Positions 1 to 8,613 of a DNA stretch of 64,000 bases are shown in pieces (positions within the stretch are counted from its first letter, which is position 1; each line of letters opens with the position of its first letter). The notes beneath the pieces were generated by a model. That model worked only from the letters and a program-made list of their open reading frames with translations, did no database searches and was not told the origin of the DNA. The stretch spans positions 1 through 64,000 of the forward strand of contig NZ_JAIKLE010000017.1 in NCBI RefSeq assembly GCF_022267315.1, in the 5' to 3' direction. The DNA comes from Maribellus maritimus (GTDB taxonomy: Bacteria > Bacteroidota > Bacteroidia > Bacteroidales > Prolixibacteraceae). The position numbers and the translations under genes are program-made.

Positions 1-49
1 GCCAGCGCCGATGGTACTGCGTAAAAGTGGGAGAGTAGGTCGCTGCCAA
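1..49 (+). rRNA. rrf: 5S ribosomal RNA, 3' end only (truncated by window edge)
   Basis: The first bases match the conserved 3' part of bacterial 5S rRNA: GATGGTACTGC, then GTGGGAGAGTAGGTCGCTGCC. The 5' part lies outside the window, so an rRNA operon reading in the + direction probably ends here. It is followed directly by a strong intrinsic terminator. The exact 3' end is uncertain by a few bases. Confidence 0.9.
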
Positions 50-57
50 ATTTATTG

Positions 58-90
58 AAGCCCGTGTTCTTACTTGAGCACGGGCTTTAT
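58..90 (+). terminator. Intrinsic terminator of the rRNA operon
   Basis: AAGCCCGTG (58-66) pairs perfectly with CACGGGCTT (79-87). The stem can extend inward by TTC/GAG with one wobble, and a short T run follows. It lies about 10 bases after the 5S rRNA. Confidence 0.85.
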
Positions 91-147
91 TGTGTTGTTA
101 CAATAACTTTTTTGTAAATACGTTTCACTCTAAAGAAAAATCATTCT

Positions 148-1743
148 ATGAGAAAACATGTGAGCAAATTAATCGATGACAATTGGTTTTTTGTATCACT
201 ACTGATATTTATTGTTGTATTACCTCTTTCACAAGCACTAGTTTCTATATGTGCTGGGGGAATACTTGCGACTGCATTAATCGAAGACAATTGGAAAAAT
301 AAATTAATACGCATAAAACAGAATAAAGTCCTTTTTAGTTTGCCTGCTATTTATGGAATTTATATACTGAGTTCTGTTGTTTCCAATAAATTTTCAGCCT
401 CCCTGTACGATTTACAAAAAAGTCTTTTTTTTCTTGTAATACCCTTTGCGTTTATAATGGGTAAGAAAATTAATGATCAGCAGAAACGTTTTATTTTCTA
501 TTCATTTTTAGTTTCAATTATAGTTTCAACTGTAATAGCAATACTTAAATGGAAAATATTTAATACATCAGAAGTTTTTAGCGTTCACAAAGCAAGTTTA
601 GTGTCGCATATTCGATTTAGTTTTCAGTTAATTCTTGCATTTTGGTTTGTTGTTTTACTTATCCAGAAGAATTTCAGGAAAATTACATTTTCTTTCTTCC
701 TGTTTCTTATCGCAGGTGCATGTTATTTTGTTTTCTTTCTTTTGTTTCAACAGTCATTAACCGGTTTGATAGCGTTTGCAGGGAGTATTATATTTTATTT
801 AATACTTTTGGGGGTAAAGTTACCGGGGAAGAGCAAAATTTTCTTTTTTATTCTTGCAATTGTAGTAGTAGCTGCTCCCTTTGTTTACATTTTAAAAACC
901 ATACAAAAATTTTATGATTTTGAGAAAGTAGATATAACTACTATCGACAAAAAAACAATTCAGGGAAATTTGTACAGCCATGATTTTAATAGCCCGATGG
1001 TTGAAAATGGCAGATATGTGTATTTATATGTTTGTCAGGAGGAAATGAAGGAGTCTTGGAACAAAGTGGCAGAAATTAAATACGATTCGTTGGGGGCAAA
1101 CGGATATCCTGTTTATTCTACTTTAATTCGTTATTTGACTTCAAAAGGCCTGAGAAAAGATGCAGCAGGAGTTAAAGCGCTTACAAGGGAAGATATTCTA
1201 AATATTGAAAATGGAATAGCAAATGTGGTTTATGTCGGAAATAAGTTTTCGCTTTATCCAAGAATTTATCAGACGATTTGGGAATATTATACCTATACAA
1301 AAACCGGAAATGCCAATCAAAAATCATTCTCGCAGCGCATTGAATATGCAAAAGCAGCGATTTCGATTATAAGGAAGCATCTCTGGTTTGGGGTGGGTAC
1401 CGGAAATTGGAAAGAGGAATTTAAAAAGGCTTATGCCAGAAATAATCCTCATCTAAACAAAGAATACTATGCATCTTCACACAATCAGTATTTAAACTAC
1501 ACGGTTAAGTTCGGAGTTATAGGATTTGGTGTTGTGCTGTTTTTTATACTTTATCCTGTGTTCAAAACGAAACGTTATAAAGATCATTTATTTCTGTTGT
1601 TTTTGGTATTTATGTTTTTTGCCAATTTTGCTGACTCAAATCTGGAATCGCATATGGGGAGTTCTTTTTTCGTGTTTTTCTATTGTATATTTATCTGTGG
1701 AGAGATAAGTTATTTTGAGTTGCCATGGCAAAAACAGCCCTAA
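148..1743 (+). CDS. O-antigen ligase family membrane protein (Wzy_C-like)
   Basis: A 531-residue polytopic membrane protein. Hydrophobic segments fill residues about 15-250; a large soluble loop spans about 255-420; further membrane segments follow at about 450-520. The loop ends with the WFGVGTGNW stretch and the SSHNQYLNY motif (H-N-x-x-L), which are typical of the Wzy_C domain of O-antigen ligases and polymerases. Such proteins transfer or polymerise lipid-linked glycans at the periplasmic face of the inner membrane. The next gene, a glycosyltransferase, overlaps its 3' end by 19 bases, so the two are probably co-transcribed for surface polysaccharide synthesis. Whether it is a ligase, a polymerase or a protein O-glycosylase cannot be told from the sequence. 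The ATG at 148 is the first start in frame. Confidence 0.8.
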   Translation: MRKHVSKLIDDNWFFVSLLIFIVVLPLSQALVSICAGGILATALIEDNWKNKLIRIKQNKVLFSLPAIYGIYILSSVVSNKFSASLYDLQKSLFFLVIPFAFIMGKKINDQQKRFIFYSFLVSIIVSTVIAILKWKIFNTSEVFSVHKASLVSHIRFSFQLILAFWFVVLLIQKNFRKITFSFFLFLIAGACYFVFFLLFQQSLTGLIAFAGSIIFYLILLGVKLPGKSKIFFFILAIVVVAAPFVYILKTIQKFYDFEKVDITTIDKKTIQGNLYSHDFNSPMVENGRYVYLYVCQEEMKESWNKVAEIKYDSLGANGYPVYSTLIRYLTSKGLRKDAAGVKALTREDILNIENGIANVVYVGNKFSLYPRIYQTIWEYYTYTKTGNANQKSFSQRIEYAKAAISIIRKHLWFGVGTGNWKEEFKKAYARNNPHLNKEYYASSHNQYLNYTVKFGVIGFGVVLFFILYPVFKTKRYKDHLFLLFLVFMFFANFADSNLESHMGSSFFVFFYCIFICGEISYFELPWQKQP

Positions 1744-2504
1744 TTATTTCAACATATAATTGGCCGCAGGCATTAAATTTGTGTTTGAAAAGTGTATCAG
1801 AGCAAAGTATTTCGCCCAATGAAATAATAATTGCTGATGATGGTTCAGGCGATTCAACGAAACAAATAATCGACTGCTTCTCCAAATCTGAAAAAATTCC
1901 GGTAAAACATATCTGGCAGGAAGACCAGGGATTCAGACTAGCCCGAATAAGAAATAAAGCAATTCGGAATACAGATTGTGATTATCTGATTTTTGTAGAC
2001 GGAGACGTAATTCTTCACCGTGATTTTGTAAAAGACCATATTAAAGAACGAAAAGAAGGTCGTTTTATAACAGGCAGTCGCGTTTTGCTTTCTGAAGATG
2101 AAACAAAAAGAAGGCTAGTTGCAGAAGATTGGATATTTAGAGGACTGAATTATCCGGCTAAGAATAAATTGAACGGAATTCGGAGCTGTTTTCTTTCCGG
2201 GGTTTTTTCAAAAAACAACTCAGGGATTTACAATGTAAGAGGGTGTAATATGTCATTTTGGAAAAGCGATTTGCAGGAAGTAAATGGTTTTGATGAACAA
2301 TTTACAGGGTGGGGGAGGGAAGATTCAGATATTACAATAAGAATGCTAAACTGTTCCAAAACAAAATTAAGGTTGAAGTTTAAAGCCATACAATATCACC
2401 TGTTTCATAATAAAAGAGAAAGAGATGCAGTGAATAAAAACGACAGTATTTTAAATGAAACAATTTCACAAAACAGAAAAAAGGCTGTAATCGGATTAAT
2501 CTAA
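1725..2504 (+). CDS. Glycosyltransferase family 2 with C-terminal galactosyltransferase-type domain
   Basis: 259 residues. The N-terminal GT-A fold has LIISTYNWPQAL and DDGSGDST, followed by the metal-binding FVDGDV at about residue 91. The C-terminal part has RGCNMSFWKSD and NGFDEQFTGWGREDSD; the GWGxED motif is that of the Glyco_transf_7C domain seen in chondroitin-polymerase-like enzymes. It is predicted to be a cytoplasmic transferase using nucleotide-sugar donors. The 19-base overlap with the preceding O-antigen-ligase-like gene supports a joint role in glycan assembly. Donor and acceptor are unknown. Confidence 0.85.
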   Translation: MAKTALIISTYNWPQALNLCLKSVSEQSISPNEIIIADDGSGDSTKQIIDCFSKSEKIPVKHIWQEDQGFRLARIRNKAIRNTDCDYLIFVDGDVILHRDFVKDHIKERKEGRFITGSRVLLSEDETKRRLVAEDWIFRGLNYPAKNKLNGIRSCFLSGVFSKNNSGIYNVRGCNMSFWKSDLQEVNGFDEQFTGWGREDSDITIRMLNCSKTKLRLKFKAIQYHLFHNKRERDAVNKNDSILNETISQNRKKAVIGLI

Positions 2505-2587
2505 CTGAGATAAATAGAAGTAATAAAAAAATATCAAACCTTTTTATCTTCCTTTTGTTTATTTTTTTAAAATTAAGAATTAAACAA

Positions 2588-3295
2588 ATGGAAAGAAGAA
2601 AGTTTATAACAGTTGTTGGAACAGCGGCAATTGCAGCTCCCGTGATAGGAACGTTGTCATCTTGCGCATCAGAATCAAAAGTTTTTGAAGGACATAAATT
2701 TCCGGAACTGGGTTATGATTTTAATGCCCTTGAACCCTATATTGATGCGCAAACCATGGAACTTCACTACACTAAACACCACCAGGGGTATTTTAATAAG
2801 TTTATGAGCGCGGCAGAAGGAACAGAAATGCTCAATACTCCGATGGAACAAATATTTGGAGAAATAAGTAAACATCCGGCAGGAGTGAGAAACAATGGAG
2901 GTGGCTTCTATAATCATGCACTTTTTTGGGAAAATATGACTCCTTCACAGGGTGAACTTCCAGTCGGGTTGAAAGAAGCAATCGAAAAAGATTTTGGATC
3001 GGTTGAGTCGTTTAAGGAACAGTTTGGAACAGCTGCCAAAACTCAGTTTGGTAGTGGCTGGGCATGGTTAATTTATGGTGAAGACGGGAAGTTGAAAGTA
3101 ACAGCAACGCCTAATCAGGACAATCCTTTAATGGATGTGGCAGAAACAAAAGGTTCGCCACTTTTGGGAATTGATGTTTGGGAACATGCATATTATCTGA
3201 ATTATCAGAATAAAAGAGCTGACTACGTTGATAATTTTTGGAACGTAGTTAATTGGGATATTGTTAACACCAGACTCACTGAAGCACTTGCTTAA
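2588..3295 (+). CDS. Exported Fe/Mn superoxide dismutase, lipoprotein-type
   Basis: The enzyme dismutates superoxide. The start chosen is ATG 2588 (235 residues), because it begins with a twin-arginine export signal (ERRKFITVVG) running into a lipobox, LSSC, with Cys26. Metal ligands of the Fe/Mn family are visible: H60 (ELHYTKHH), H110 (NNGGGFYNH), and D196 and H200 (DVWEHAYYL). FGSGWAWL at about 154-161 is a family signature. An extra N-terminal extension from an upstream start would spoil the signal peptide. Most members of this family are cytoplasmic; here the signal suggests the periplasm or a membrane anchor. Iron versus manganese cannot be decided. Confidence 0.9.
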   Translation: MERRKFITVVGTAAIAAPVIGTLSSCASESKVFEGHKFPELGYDFNALEPYIDAQTMELHYTKHHQGYFNKFMSAAEGTEMLNTPMEQIFGEISKHPAGVRNNGGGFYNHALFWENMTPSQGELPVGLKEAIEKDFGSVESFKEQFGTAAKTQFGSGWAWLIYGEDGKLKVTATPNQDNPLMDVAETKGSPLLGIDVWEHAYYLNYQNKRADYVDNFWNVVNWDIVNTRLTEALA

Positions 3296-3301
3296 TTAAA
3301 A

Positions 3302-3332
3302 TTGGAACATTGGGAAAGGCTCGTTATTTTTG
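3302..3332 (+). promoter_or_regulatory. Bacteroidota-type promoter for the DUF2520-kdsC-maf operon
   Basis: A TTG at 3302-3304 is followed by a 20-base spacer and TATTTTTG at 3325-3332. This matches the Bacteroidota primary-sigma consensus TTTG-N19-21-TAnnTTTG. Transcription would start near 3339, just before the ATG at 3351. Confidence 0.65.
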
Positions 3333-3350
3333 AATTTTAATTCAAAAGAA

Positions 3351-4130
3351 ATGAGCCTTAATTTTTGTTTTCTTGGAGCTGGAAATTTAGCTACACACTT
3401 GTCGAAAAGCCTGAAAGAAAAAGGATTTAATATTATTCAGGTATACAGCAAAACCAACAAATCGGCAAAAGCACTTGCTGACGTTTTAAATTCTGATTAT
3501 ACAACTTCGCCCGCTAAAATTACGACAAATGCCGATGTCTATTTTGTTGCGTTAAAAGATGCTGTATTTGACGAAGTTTTATCAAAAATAAATTTGGAAA
3601 ATAAACTTGTTGTTCACTGTTCCGGCAGTCTTCCTATTTCTGTTCTTTCTGCGTATTCTGATAAGACAGGTGTTTTTTATCCGCTGCAAACTTTTTCTAA
3701 ACAACGAGACGTTGACTTTTATAAAATTCCGGTTTTTGTTGAAGCTAATTCCGAGGAGATTCAAAATAAACTTATTCAAATAGCTGAGAAAATATCAGAT
3801 TCAGTTACTGCCCTGGAATCAGCAAAAAGAAAGTACTTGCATATTGCTGCTGTTTTTGCATGCAATTTTGTGAATCATTTTTACACTGTTGCTGGCGACA
3901 TTTTAAATGGGAGGGATATTTCGTTTGAAGTTTTAAAACCGCTCATTTTGGAGACTGCTTTAAAGGTTCAGGAAATAGAACCGGAAAAAGCTCAAACCGG
4001 GCCGGCTGTTCGTTTCGATGAAAATATTATTTCTGACCACTTGAATGAAATTAAAGATTTAAAAAACTACGCGGAATTGTACAATTCAATCTCAAAAAGT
4101 ATTTTTGAGCATCACCAAAATTTGAAATAA
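3351..4130 (+). CDS. Rossmann-fold oxidoreductase-like protein with DUF2520 domain
   Basis: 259 residues from ATG 3351. A TTG at 3330 is in frame but lies inside the -7 promoter element, so it was rejected. The N-terminus has a dinucleotide-binding FLGAGNLATHL motif followed by a Rossmann fold related to pyrroline-5-carboxylate reductase and F420-dependent reductases. The C-terminal half has the helical DUF2520 pattern (KRKYLHIAAVFACNFVNHF). The substrate is unknown. It starts an operon with kdsC (4-base TAATG overlap) and maf, an arrangement I recognise as common in Bacteroidota. Confidence 0.8.
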   Translation: MSLNFCFLGAGNLATHLSKSLKEKGFNIIQVYSKTNKSAKALADVLNSDYTTSPAKITTNADVYFVALKDAVFDEVLSKINLENKLVVHCSGSLPISVLSAYSDKTGVFYPLQTFSKQRDVDFYKIPVFVEANSEEIQNKLIQIAEKISDSVTALESAKRKYLHIAAVFACNFVNHFYTVAGDILNGRDISFEVLKPLILETALKVQEIEPEKAQTGPAVRFDENIISDHLNEIKDLKNYAELYNSISKSIFEHHQNLK

Positions 4131-4660
4131 TGTCGTTTTTTAAAGAAGAACTCAAAAATGTAAAAGCCTTTGTTTTTGACGTGGATGGTGTTTTGTCAAA
4201 AGATGTTTTGTCGATCGGAAGAACAGGAATTTTGATGCGGACAGCAAATGTTAAAGATGGTTTTGCTATACGAAATGCAGTAAAAACAGGATTTCCGATT
4301 GCAATTATTACAGGCGGATATTCAAACAGGGTACGATTAAGATATAAACAATTGGGAGTAAAATTTTATTACCAAAGTGTTCGCGACAAAGTAAAATGTT
4401 TGGAAGATTTTATGGAAAAGAACAAGGTTGAGTCGAAGAATATTCTATATATGGGAGACGATTTGGTCGATTTTAATGTAATGAAAGCGGTTGGTATACC
4501 CACCTGTCCGAAAGACGCTGTTGCAGATATCAAAGAAATTTCAAAATACATATCAGATAAAACCGGTGGAGAAGGATGTGTCCGCGACGTTATTGAACAG
4601 GTGATGCGTGCTCAGAACAAATGGTTTACGAATGAAATGTTAAAGTCGAGAGCTTTTTAA
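4130..4660 (+). CDS. kdsC: KdsC-like 3-deoxy-D-manno-octulosonate 8-phosphate phosphatase
   Basis: A 176-residue HAD-superfamily phosphatase lacking a cap domain, of the length usual for KdsC. The catalytic motif is VFDVDGVLSKD, with nucleophile Asp17 and acid/base Asp19. Motif II is in IITGGYSNRV and motif III/IV in YMGDDLVDFNVM. The C-terminal GGEGCVRDVIEQV is like the GGxGAVRE tail of KdsC. It removes phosphate from KDO-8-P in lipopolysaccharide core synthesis. Its start overlaps the previous stop (TAATG), and maf follows after one base, so this is a tight operon. Confidence 0.85.
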   Translation: MSFFKEELKNVKAFVFDVDGVLSKDVLSIGRTGILMRTANVKDGFAIRNAVKTGFPIAIITGGYSNRVRLRYKQLGVKFYYQSVRDKVKCLEDFMEKNKVESKNILYMGDDLVDFNVMKAVGIPTCPKDAVADIKEISKYISDKTGGEGCVRDVIEQVMRAQNKWFTNEMLKSRAF

Positions 4661-4661
4661 T

Positions 4662-5237
4662 ATGGAGTGGTTTCCAAAATACAATTATATACTTGCTTCT
4701 AAATCACCCAGAAGACAGCAGCTTTTAAATTCGTTGGGGATTGATTTCAAAGTACAACTTAAAGAAGTTGAAGAGAAATTTCCTGATGATCTCACGATGG
4801 AAGAAATTCCGGTTTATCTGGCAAAATTGAAAGCAACACCTTTTTTAGCCGAACTAAAAGAAAAAGACTTGCTGATCACAGCCGATACTATCGTTTGTTT
4901 TAATAAAAAAGTGTTGGGGAAGCCTTCTGATTATGAAGATGCCAAACAAATGTTGGCCGGTTTAAGCGGAAATGAGCATCAGGTAATTTCCGGGGTCTGT
5001 CTGACTTCGGAAAAGAAGCAGACAAGTTTCTATTCAACTTCTAATGTTCAGTTTAAAGTACTTTCTGATAAAGAAATTGAATACTACATTTCAAAATTCA
5101 AACCATTCGACAAAGCAGGTGCTTATGGTATTCAAGAATGGATTGGAGCCGTTGGAATAACACATATTGAAGGTTCTTTTTATAATGTTATGGGGCTTCC
5201 GATTCAAAGATTGTACGAAGAAGTTCAAAAATTCTGA
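4662..5237 (+). CDS. maf: Maf family nucleoside triphosphate pyrophosphatase
   Basis: 191 residues, the normal Maf length. The N-terminal ASKSPRRQQLL motif is the Maf signature, followed by VEEKFPDD, LITADTIVC (catalytic Asp) and the KAGAYGIQ stretch. Family members hydrolyse dTTP, UTP or modified NTPs and act as house-cleaning enzymes. It is the last gene of the DUF2520-kdsC-maf operon, one base after the kdsC stop. Confidence 0.9.
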   Translation: MEWFPKYNYILASKSPRRQQLLNSLGIDFKVQLKEVEEKFPDDLTMEEIPVYLAKLKATPFLAELKEKDLLITADTIVCFNKKVLGKPSDYEDAKQMLAGLSGNEHQVISGVCLTSEKKQTSFYSTSNVQFKVLSDKEIEYYISKFKPFDKAGAYGIQEWIGAVGITHIEGSFYNVMGLPIQRLYEEVQKF

Positions 5238-5362
5238 ACACCTGTTTAAAAAGGTTTCAATATTTATTGTGTTATAAAACAATAGATTAAAGAAATTTAT
5301 TGTTAAACTCTTCTTGCGGATATTTCGTAACTTGAATATAAACATTAATTATTCCAAAAGAT

Positions 5363-6370
5363 ATGAAACATCCGTTACGACTTATTACAATCATTTTTCT
5401 TGTCGTTTTTGTTCTGAATGGATGTGAGAAAAAACAAAATGATGAAGTAAAAGTAGGTTTTTTGATTCATGCATTGGACAAGGAAAGATGGGAAAACGAT
5501 CGGGACTTTTTTGTTGAAAAGGTTCAGGAACTCGGAGGAACTGTAGAAGTTCGGATTGCCGAAAATGATGCCGGGAAACAACTGGAACAGGCAAAAGAAC
5601 TGCTCGCCAACGGTGTTGATGTATTGGTCATTGTACCGGTTGACCAATTTGCTGCGGCTGATATTGTTAACGAAGCCCACACAAAAGATGTAAAGGTTAT
5701 CTCTTACGACCGTTTGATAAAGAACTGTAAACTCGATTTTTATGTTTCAACCGACAACGTTGAGATCGGGGCACTTCAAGCTGATTATTTGACCAAGATC
5801 AGGCCAACAGGAAATTATGCTTTAATTGGTGGAGCGAGAAGCGACAATAATAGCCAGTTTTTGTATCTCGGTCAAATGAATGTATTGCAACCGTTGGTAG
5901 AGAAGGGGGATATTAAAATTGTTTATAATGAATTCACAAATGCATGGGAAGAGGAAGAAGGTTATGAACAAACAAAAAATTTGTTATCGGAAACTGATAA
6001 AGTGGATGCAATAATTGCCGGTAACGATGCGATCGCGCTGGGGTCAATAAAAGCTTTGACGGAAGCCGGAAAAGAAGAACAGGTATTGGTAGCAGGAATG
6101 GATGCAGATTTAAAAAATTTGCAGGAGATTGTAGCCGGACATCAAACCTGTACAATTTACAAGCCCTATGAAAAGCTTGCTGCAACGGCAGCAGAATTGG
6201 CAACAAAACTGGGCCGTTCTGAGGAATGCGAACGAACATTTCAGACCATTAGTAATGGCGAAATGCTGGTCCCTACTGTATTTCATGAGGCAATGATTGT
6301 AAACAAAGAGAATCTGAAACTAACAGTAATATCAGAAGGTTACCAAACGGAAGAAGCGGTTTACAGATAG
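5363..6370 (+). CDS. XylF-like sugar-binding lipoprotein, periplasmic binding protein type 1
   Basis: 335 residues with a lipoprotein signal (VFVLNGC, Cys21). The mature part is a periplasmic-binding-protein fold of the ribose/xylose class: VKVGFLIHALDKERW, DVLVIVPVDQFAAADIV, KVISYDRLI and VDAIIAGNDAIALGSI all match the D-xylose-binding protein pattern. No ABC permease or ATPase gene is near; the neighbours are maf and, convergently, a secreted esterase. It may therefore serve a distant transporter or act as the ligand-sensing partner of a signalling protein. The sugar specificity is inferred only from family resemblance. Confidence 0.8.
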   Translation: MKHPLRLITIIFLVVFVLNGCEKKQNDEVKVGFLIHALDKERWENDRDFFVEKVQELGGTVEVRIAENDAGKQLEQAKELLANGVDVLVIVPVDQFAAADIVNEAHTKDVKVISYDRLIKNCKLDFYVSTDNVEIGALQADYLTKIRPTGNYALIGGARSDNNSQFLYLGQMNVLQPLVEKGDIKIVYNEFTNAWEEEEGYEQTKNLLSETDKVDAIIAGNDAIALGSIKALTEAGKEEQVLVAGMDADLKNLQEIVAGHQTCTIYKPYEKLAATAAELATKLGRSEECERTFQTISNGEMLVPTVFHEAMIVNKENLKLTVISEGYQTEEAVYR

Positions 6371-6411
6371 ACATGCATCACAGTAATGTCTCAAACAGTA
6401 CAAGTTGGTGT

Positions 6412-8472
6412 TTAAAGCTGGAACAGGGAAATAATTTGCGAATCAGTTTTTTGGTTTGTAATTATTTCTCCTTCAGCATTTAAAATGTTTGTTCGTTTTA
6501 TCCCCGGTGATAATACCGATACTAATTTATCAATATCATAATATGTTGAACAACCTGGAGCGACAGAAAAAGCCTGCTTCGGATTGTAATATTTTGTTTG
6601 AATTAAATCCCGGTATGATTGTATTGATTTGTTTAAAATTATTTTATCAAACGGATTTTTTAAAACTGAATAGTGTAAAACAGCCTCAGATATAGATCCA
6701 TCAGCAAATACGTCAAAAGTAGTTCCCGGATAATCAGATACCAGGTATTGAGTAATCAGGTCAATAGCTTCTGCCTGAATACCTGTTACACTGATCCCAA
6801 CGAGATTGGCTACAAAGGTATAGTTAAAAGGAATATTTTGAACAAAACCGTCACCTCTGAATCCCGAATCTTTTAATTCGCCTGTTCCGGGAAGATCCGC
6901 AGAAACAATAGTATATCCCAAATCGAGAAACTTTGTTAAAAGAGTAGAGTTCATTATTTTTTCTTTTCCGTCGGAATTTATCCAAACTAATAATTTGTTT
7001 GAATCGGTATTATTGCCTTTAATTTTAAAAAATGGTAAGACAAAGTCTTTATGGTCATTTTCAAGAAAATACTTCTGAATTTTATAGTTCTCGGTATCAA
7101 TCTCCCCTGTAAACACTGCAGATGTATGTTTCCTCGAAAATTCTATTCCTGATATTTCTTTAACTTTTTGTTTTAATTCTGCCTGACTAAGTTCTTTTTC
7201 TGAAAAATATTCCTGATTAAGATCGTACACAGTTTTCCCTTTTAACGATGAGCCCAGCTGCCCCGTTGGAGTTACCCAAAGCTCTTCTACTTTAAATGTT
7301 TTAACATCATTATCAGTATTGTTTCCCGGATTTTTTAAATGTTCCTGAAAGAAAGCGTAAACAGTTTCTCTATTCTTTTTGGTCGATTCGTGACCACCAA
7401 AGTCTTCTGTAAAACGGATATTGTTGGCTTCCCCAACAGCTGTATATGATTTTTGAGTTTCGGCAAAAGTTTCCCGCGCGCCCTGCTGACTAAAAAAATC
7501 GTGAGTGGTAGTTACAATTAACGTTGGTTTTGGGGCTCGCATATGAATTAAATCCGGATGATCTAAACCGTTTTTTATAAAATGATATGGATTTTGCTCT
7601 GCATCCTGCGGGCCAATCGACTGAAGCAACCTTGTAAAGTTGGTAATGTAACATTCCGGCGCCGCTGCATAAATACGTTTATCAAAAGCCGCAATAAGTG
7701 CCGATTGTGTTCCGCCTCCTGAACGCCCTGTTATCCCTATTCTGTTGGCATCCACTTCTGCCCGGGTTTCAAGATAATCGATTGCCCTGACACCGTCCCA
7801 TATAAAGTAATCCGAGAGTGAGGTGCCTGTAAGCAGTGTTTGTGCTCCTGCATAAGAATGCTCTGTGGTTGAACCTCCAATTTTTGATTTTCCGGTTTCC
7901 TGGTTTAAATATTGTAACCGTTCACCCTGGCCAATCGGATCAATAGCAAAAACAATAAATCCTTTTTGGACCAGATTTAGAATTACACGCTGATAGGTTT
8001 CACTTCGGAATCCCAATTCGGTATGCCCGGAAACATAAATAACTGCCGGCGCAGGATTTTGGCGGTTTTTGGGCAGAAACATACACCCGGTAACATAAAA
8101 TTCAGGATGCGATTCGAAAATGACTTTTTCAACCGTAAAATTGTCTTTTTCAATTGTGCCTGTAATTTTCGCATTTAAAGGTGTTTTCCGAAATTTTTTC
8201 AAAGAAGCACCAAATACCTGGCGTGTTTTTTTCTGGTAGCTTAACCAGTCATCTTTTGTCTGCAACTGCTGAATTCTTTCTTGTCTTTTTTCCAGCATGC
8301 CCAAAGCTTTGTTAGTAATGATTTTATACAATGCTTCATCATTGTTTTTGTATAAGATCCACTGGCTATCTTGTCCTTTGTTGTTATTTAAAACCGATAA
8401 CGATATTTCCTGTGAAAAGCCTGAAAAATTTAAAAAGAGAATTGAAAGAAATAGAAAAATTAGTCGGTTCAT
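6412..8472 (-). CDS. Secreted alpha/beta hydrolase, acetyl-xylan-esterase-like, two hydrolase-like domains
   Basis: 686 residues with a cleavable signal peptide (FLSILFLNFSGFSQ). The first hydrolase domain contains the nucleophile elbow GITGRSGGGTQSA, the probable acid in VTTTHDFFSQQG and the probable base in FGGHESTKKN, giving a Ser-Asp-His triad. It resembles acetyl xylan esterase/AB-hydrolase-7 proteins. A second region (LLVWINSDGKEK, GYTIVSADLPGTGEL) looks like a second, degenerate alpha/beta domain without a clear nucleophile. The enzyme probably deacylates polysaccharides in the periplasm or outside the cell. The substrate is not shown by the sequence. It is convergent with the XylF-like gene. 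Confidence 0.8.
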   Translation of the reverse strand: MNRLIFLFLSILFLNFSGFSQEISLSVLNNNKGQDSQWILYKNNDEALYKIITNKALGMLEKRQERIQQLQTKDDWLSYQKKTRQVFGASLKKFRKTPLNAKITGTIEKDNFTVEKVIFESHPEFYVTGCMFLPKNRQNPAPAVIYVSGHTELGFRSETYQRVILNLVQKGFIVFAIDPIGQGERLQYLNQETGKSKIGGSTTEHSYAGAQTLLTGTSLSDYFIWDGVRAIDYLETRAEVDANRIGITGRSGGGTQSALIAAFDKRIYAAAPECYITNFTRLLQSIGPQDAEQNPYHFIKNGLDHPDLIHMRAPKPTLIVTTTHDFFSQQGARETFAETQKSYTAVGEANNIRFTEDFGGHESTKKNRETVYAFFQEHLKNPGNNTDNDVKTFKVEELWVTPTGQLGSSLKGKTVYDLNQEYFSEKELSQAELKQKVKEISGIEFSRKHTSAVFTGEIDTENYKIQKYFLENDHKDFVLPFFKIKGNNTDSNKLLVWINSDGKEKIMNSTLLTKFLDLGYTIVSADLPGTGELKDSGFRGDGFVQNIPFNYTFVANLVGISVTGIQAEAIDLITQYLVSDYPGTTFDVFADGSISEAVLHYSVLKNPFDKIILNKSIQSYRDLIQTKYYNPKQAFSVAPGCSTYYDIDKLVSVLSPGIKRTNILNAEGEIITNQKTDSQIISLFQL

Positions 8473-8550
8473 ATCTTAAAAATTATTTTGTCAATAAAGT
8501 TAACCAAATTCATTTATAAAAATTGGCGATCTCAATCCTTAGGTTGTTTT

Positions 8551-8581
8551 TTTGCCCGGGAAAATATATTTTATACTTTTG
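8551..8581 (+). promoter_or_regulatory. Consensus Bacteroidota promoter for the flavin reductase gene
   Basis: TTTG (8551-8554), a 19-base spacer and TACTTTTG (8574-8581) match TTTG-N19-21-TAnnTTTG exactly. Transcription would start near 8588, about 25 bases before the TTG start codon. Confidence 0.8.
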
Positions 8582-8613
8582 CAGAAATTTTAATTTAGAT
8601 TAAATTTTAATAA

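Noticed and set aside
3330-3350. TTG 3330 as start of the DUF2520 gene
   Set aside because: It lies inside the TATTTTTG promoter element; ATG 3351 starts just before the nucleotide-binding motif.
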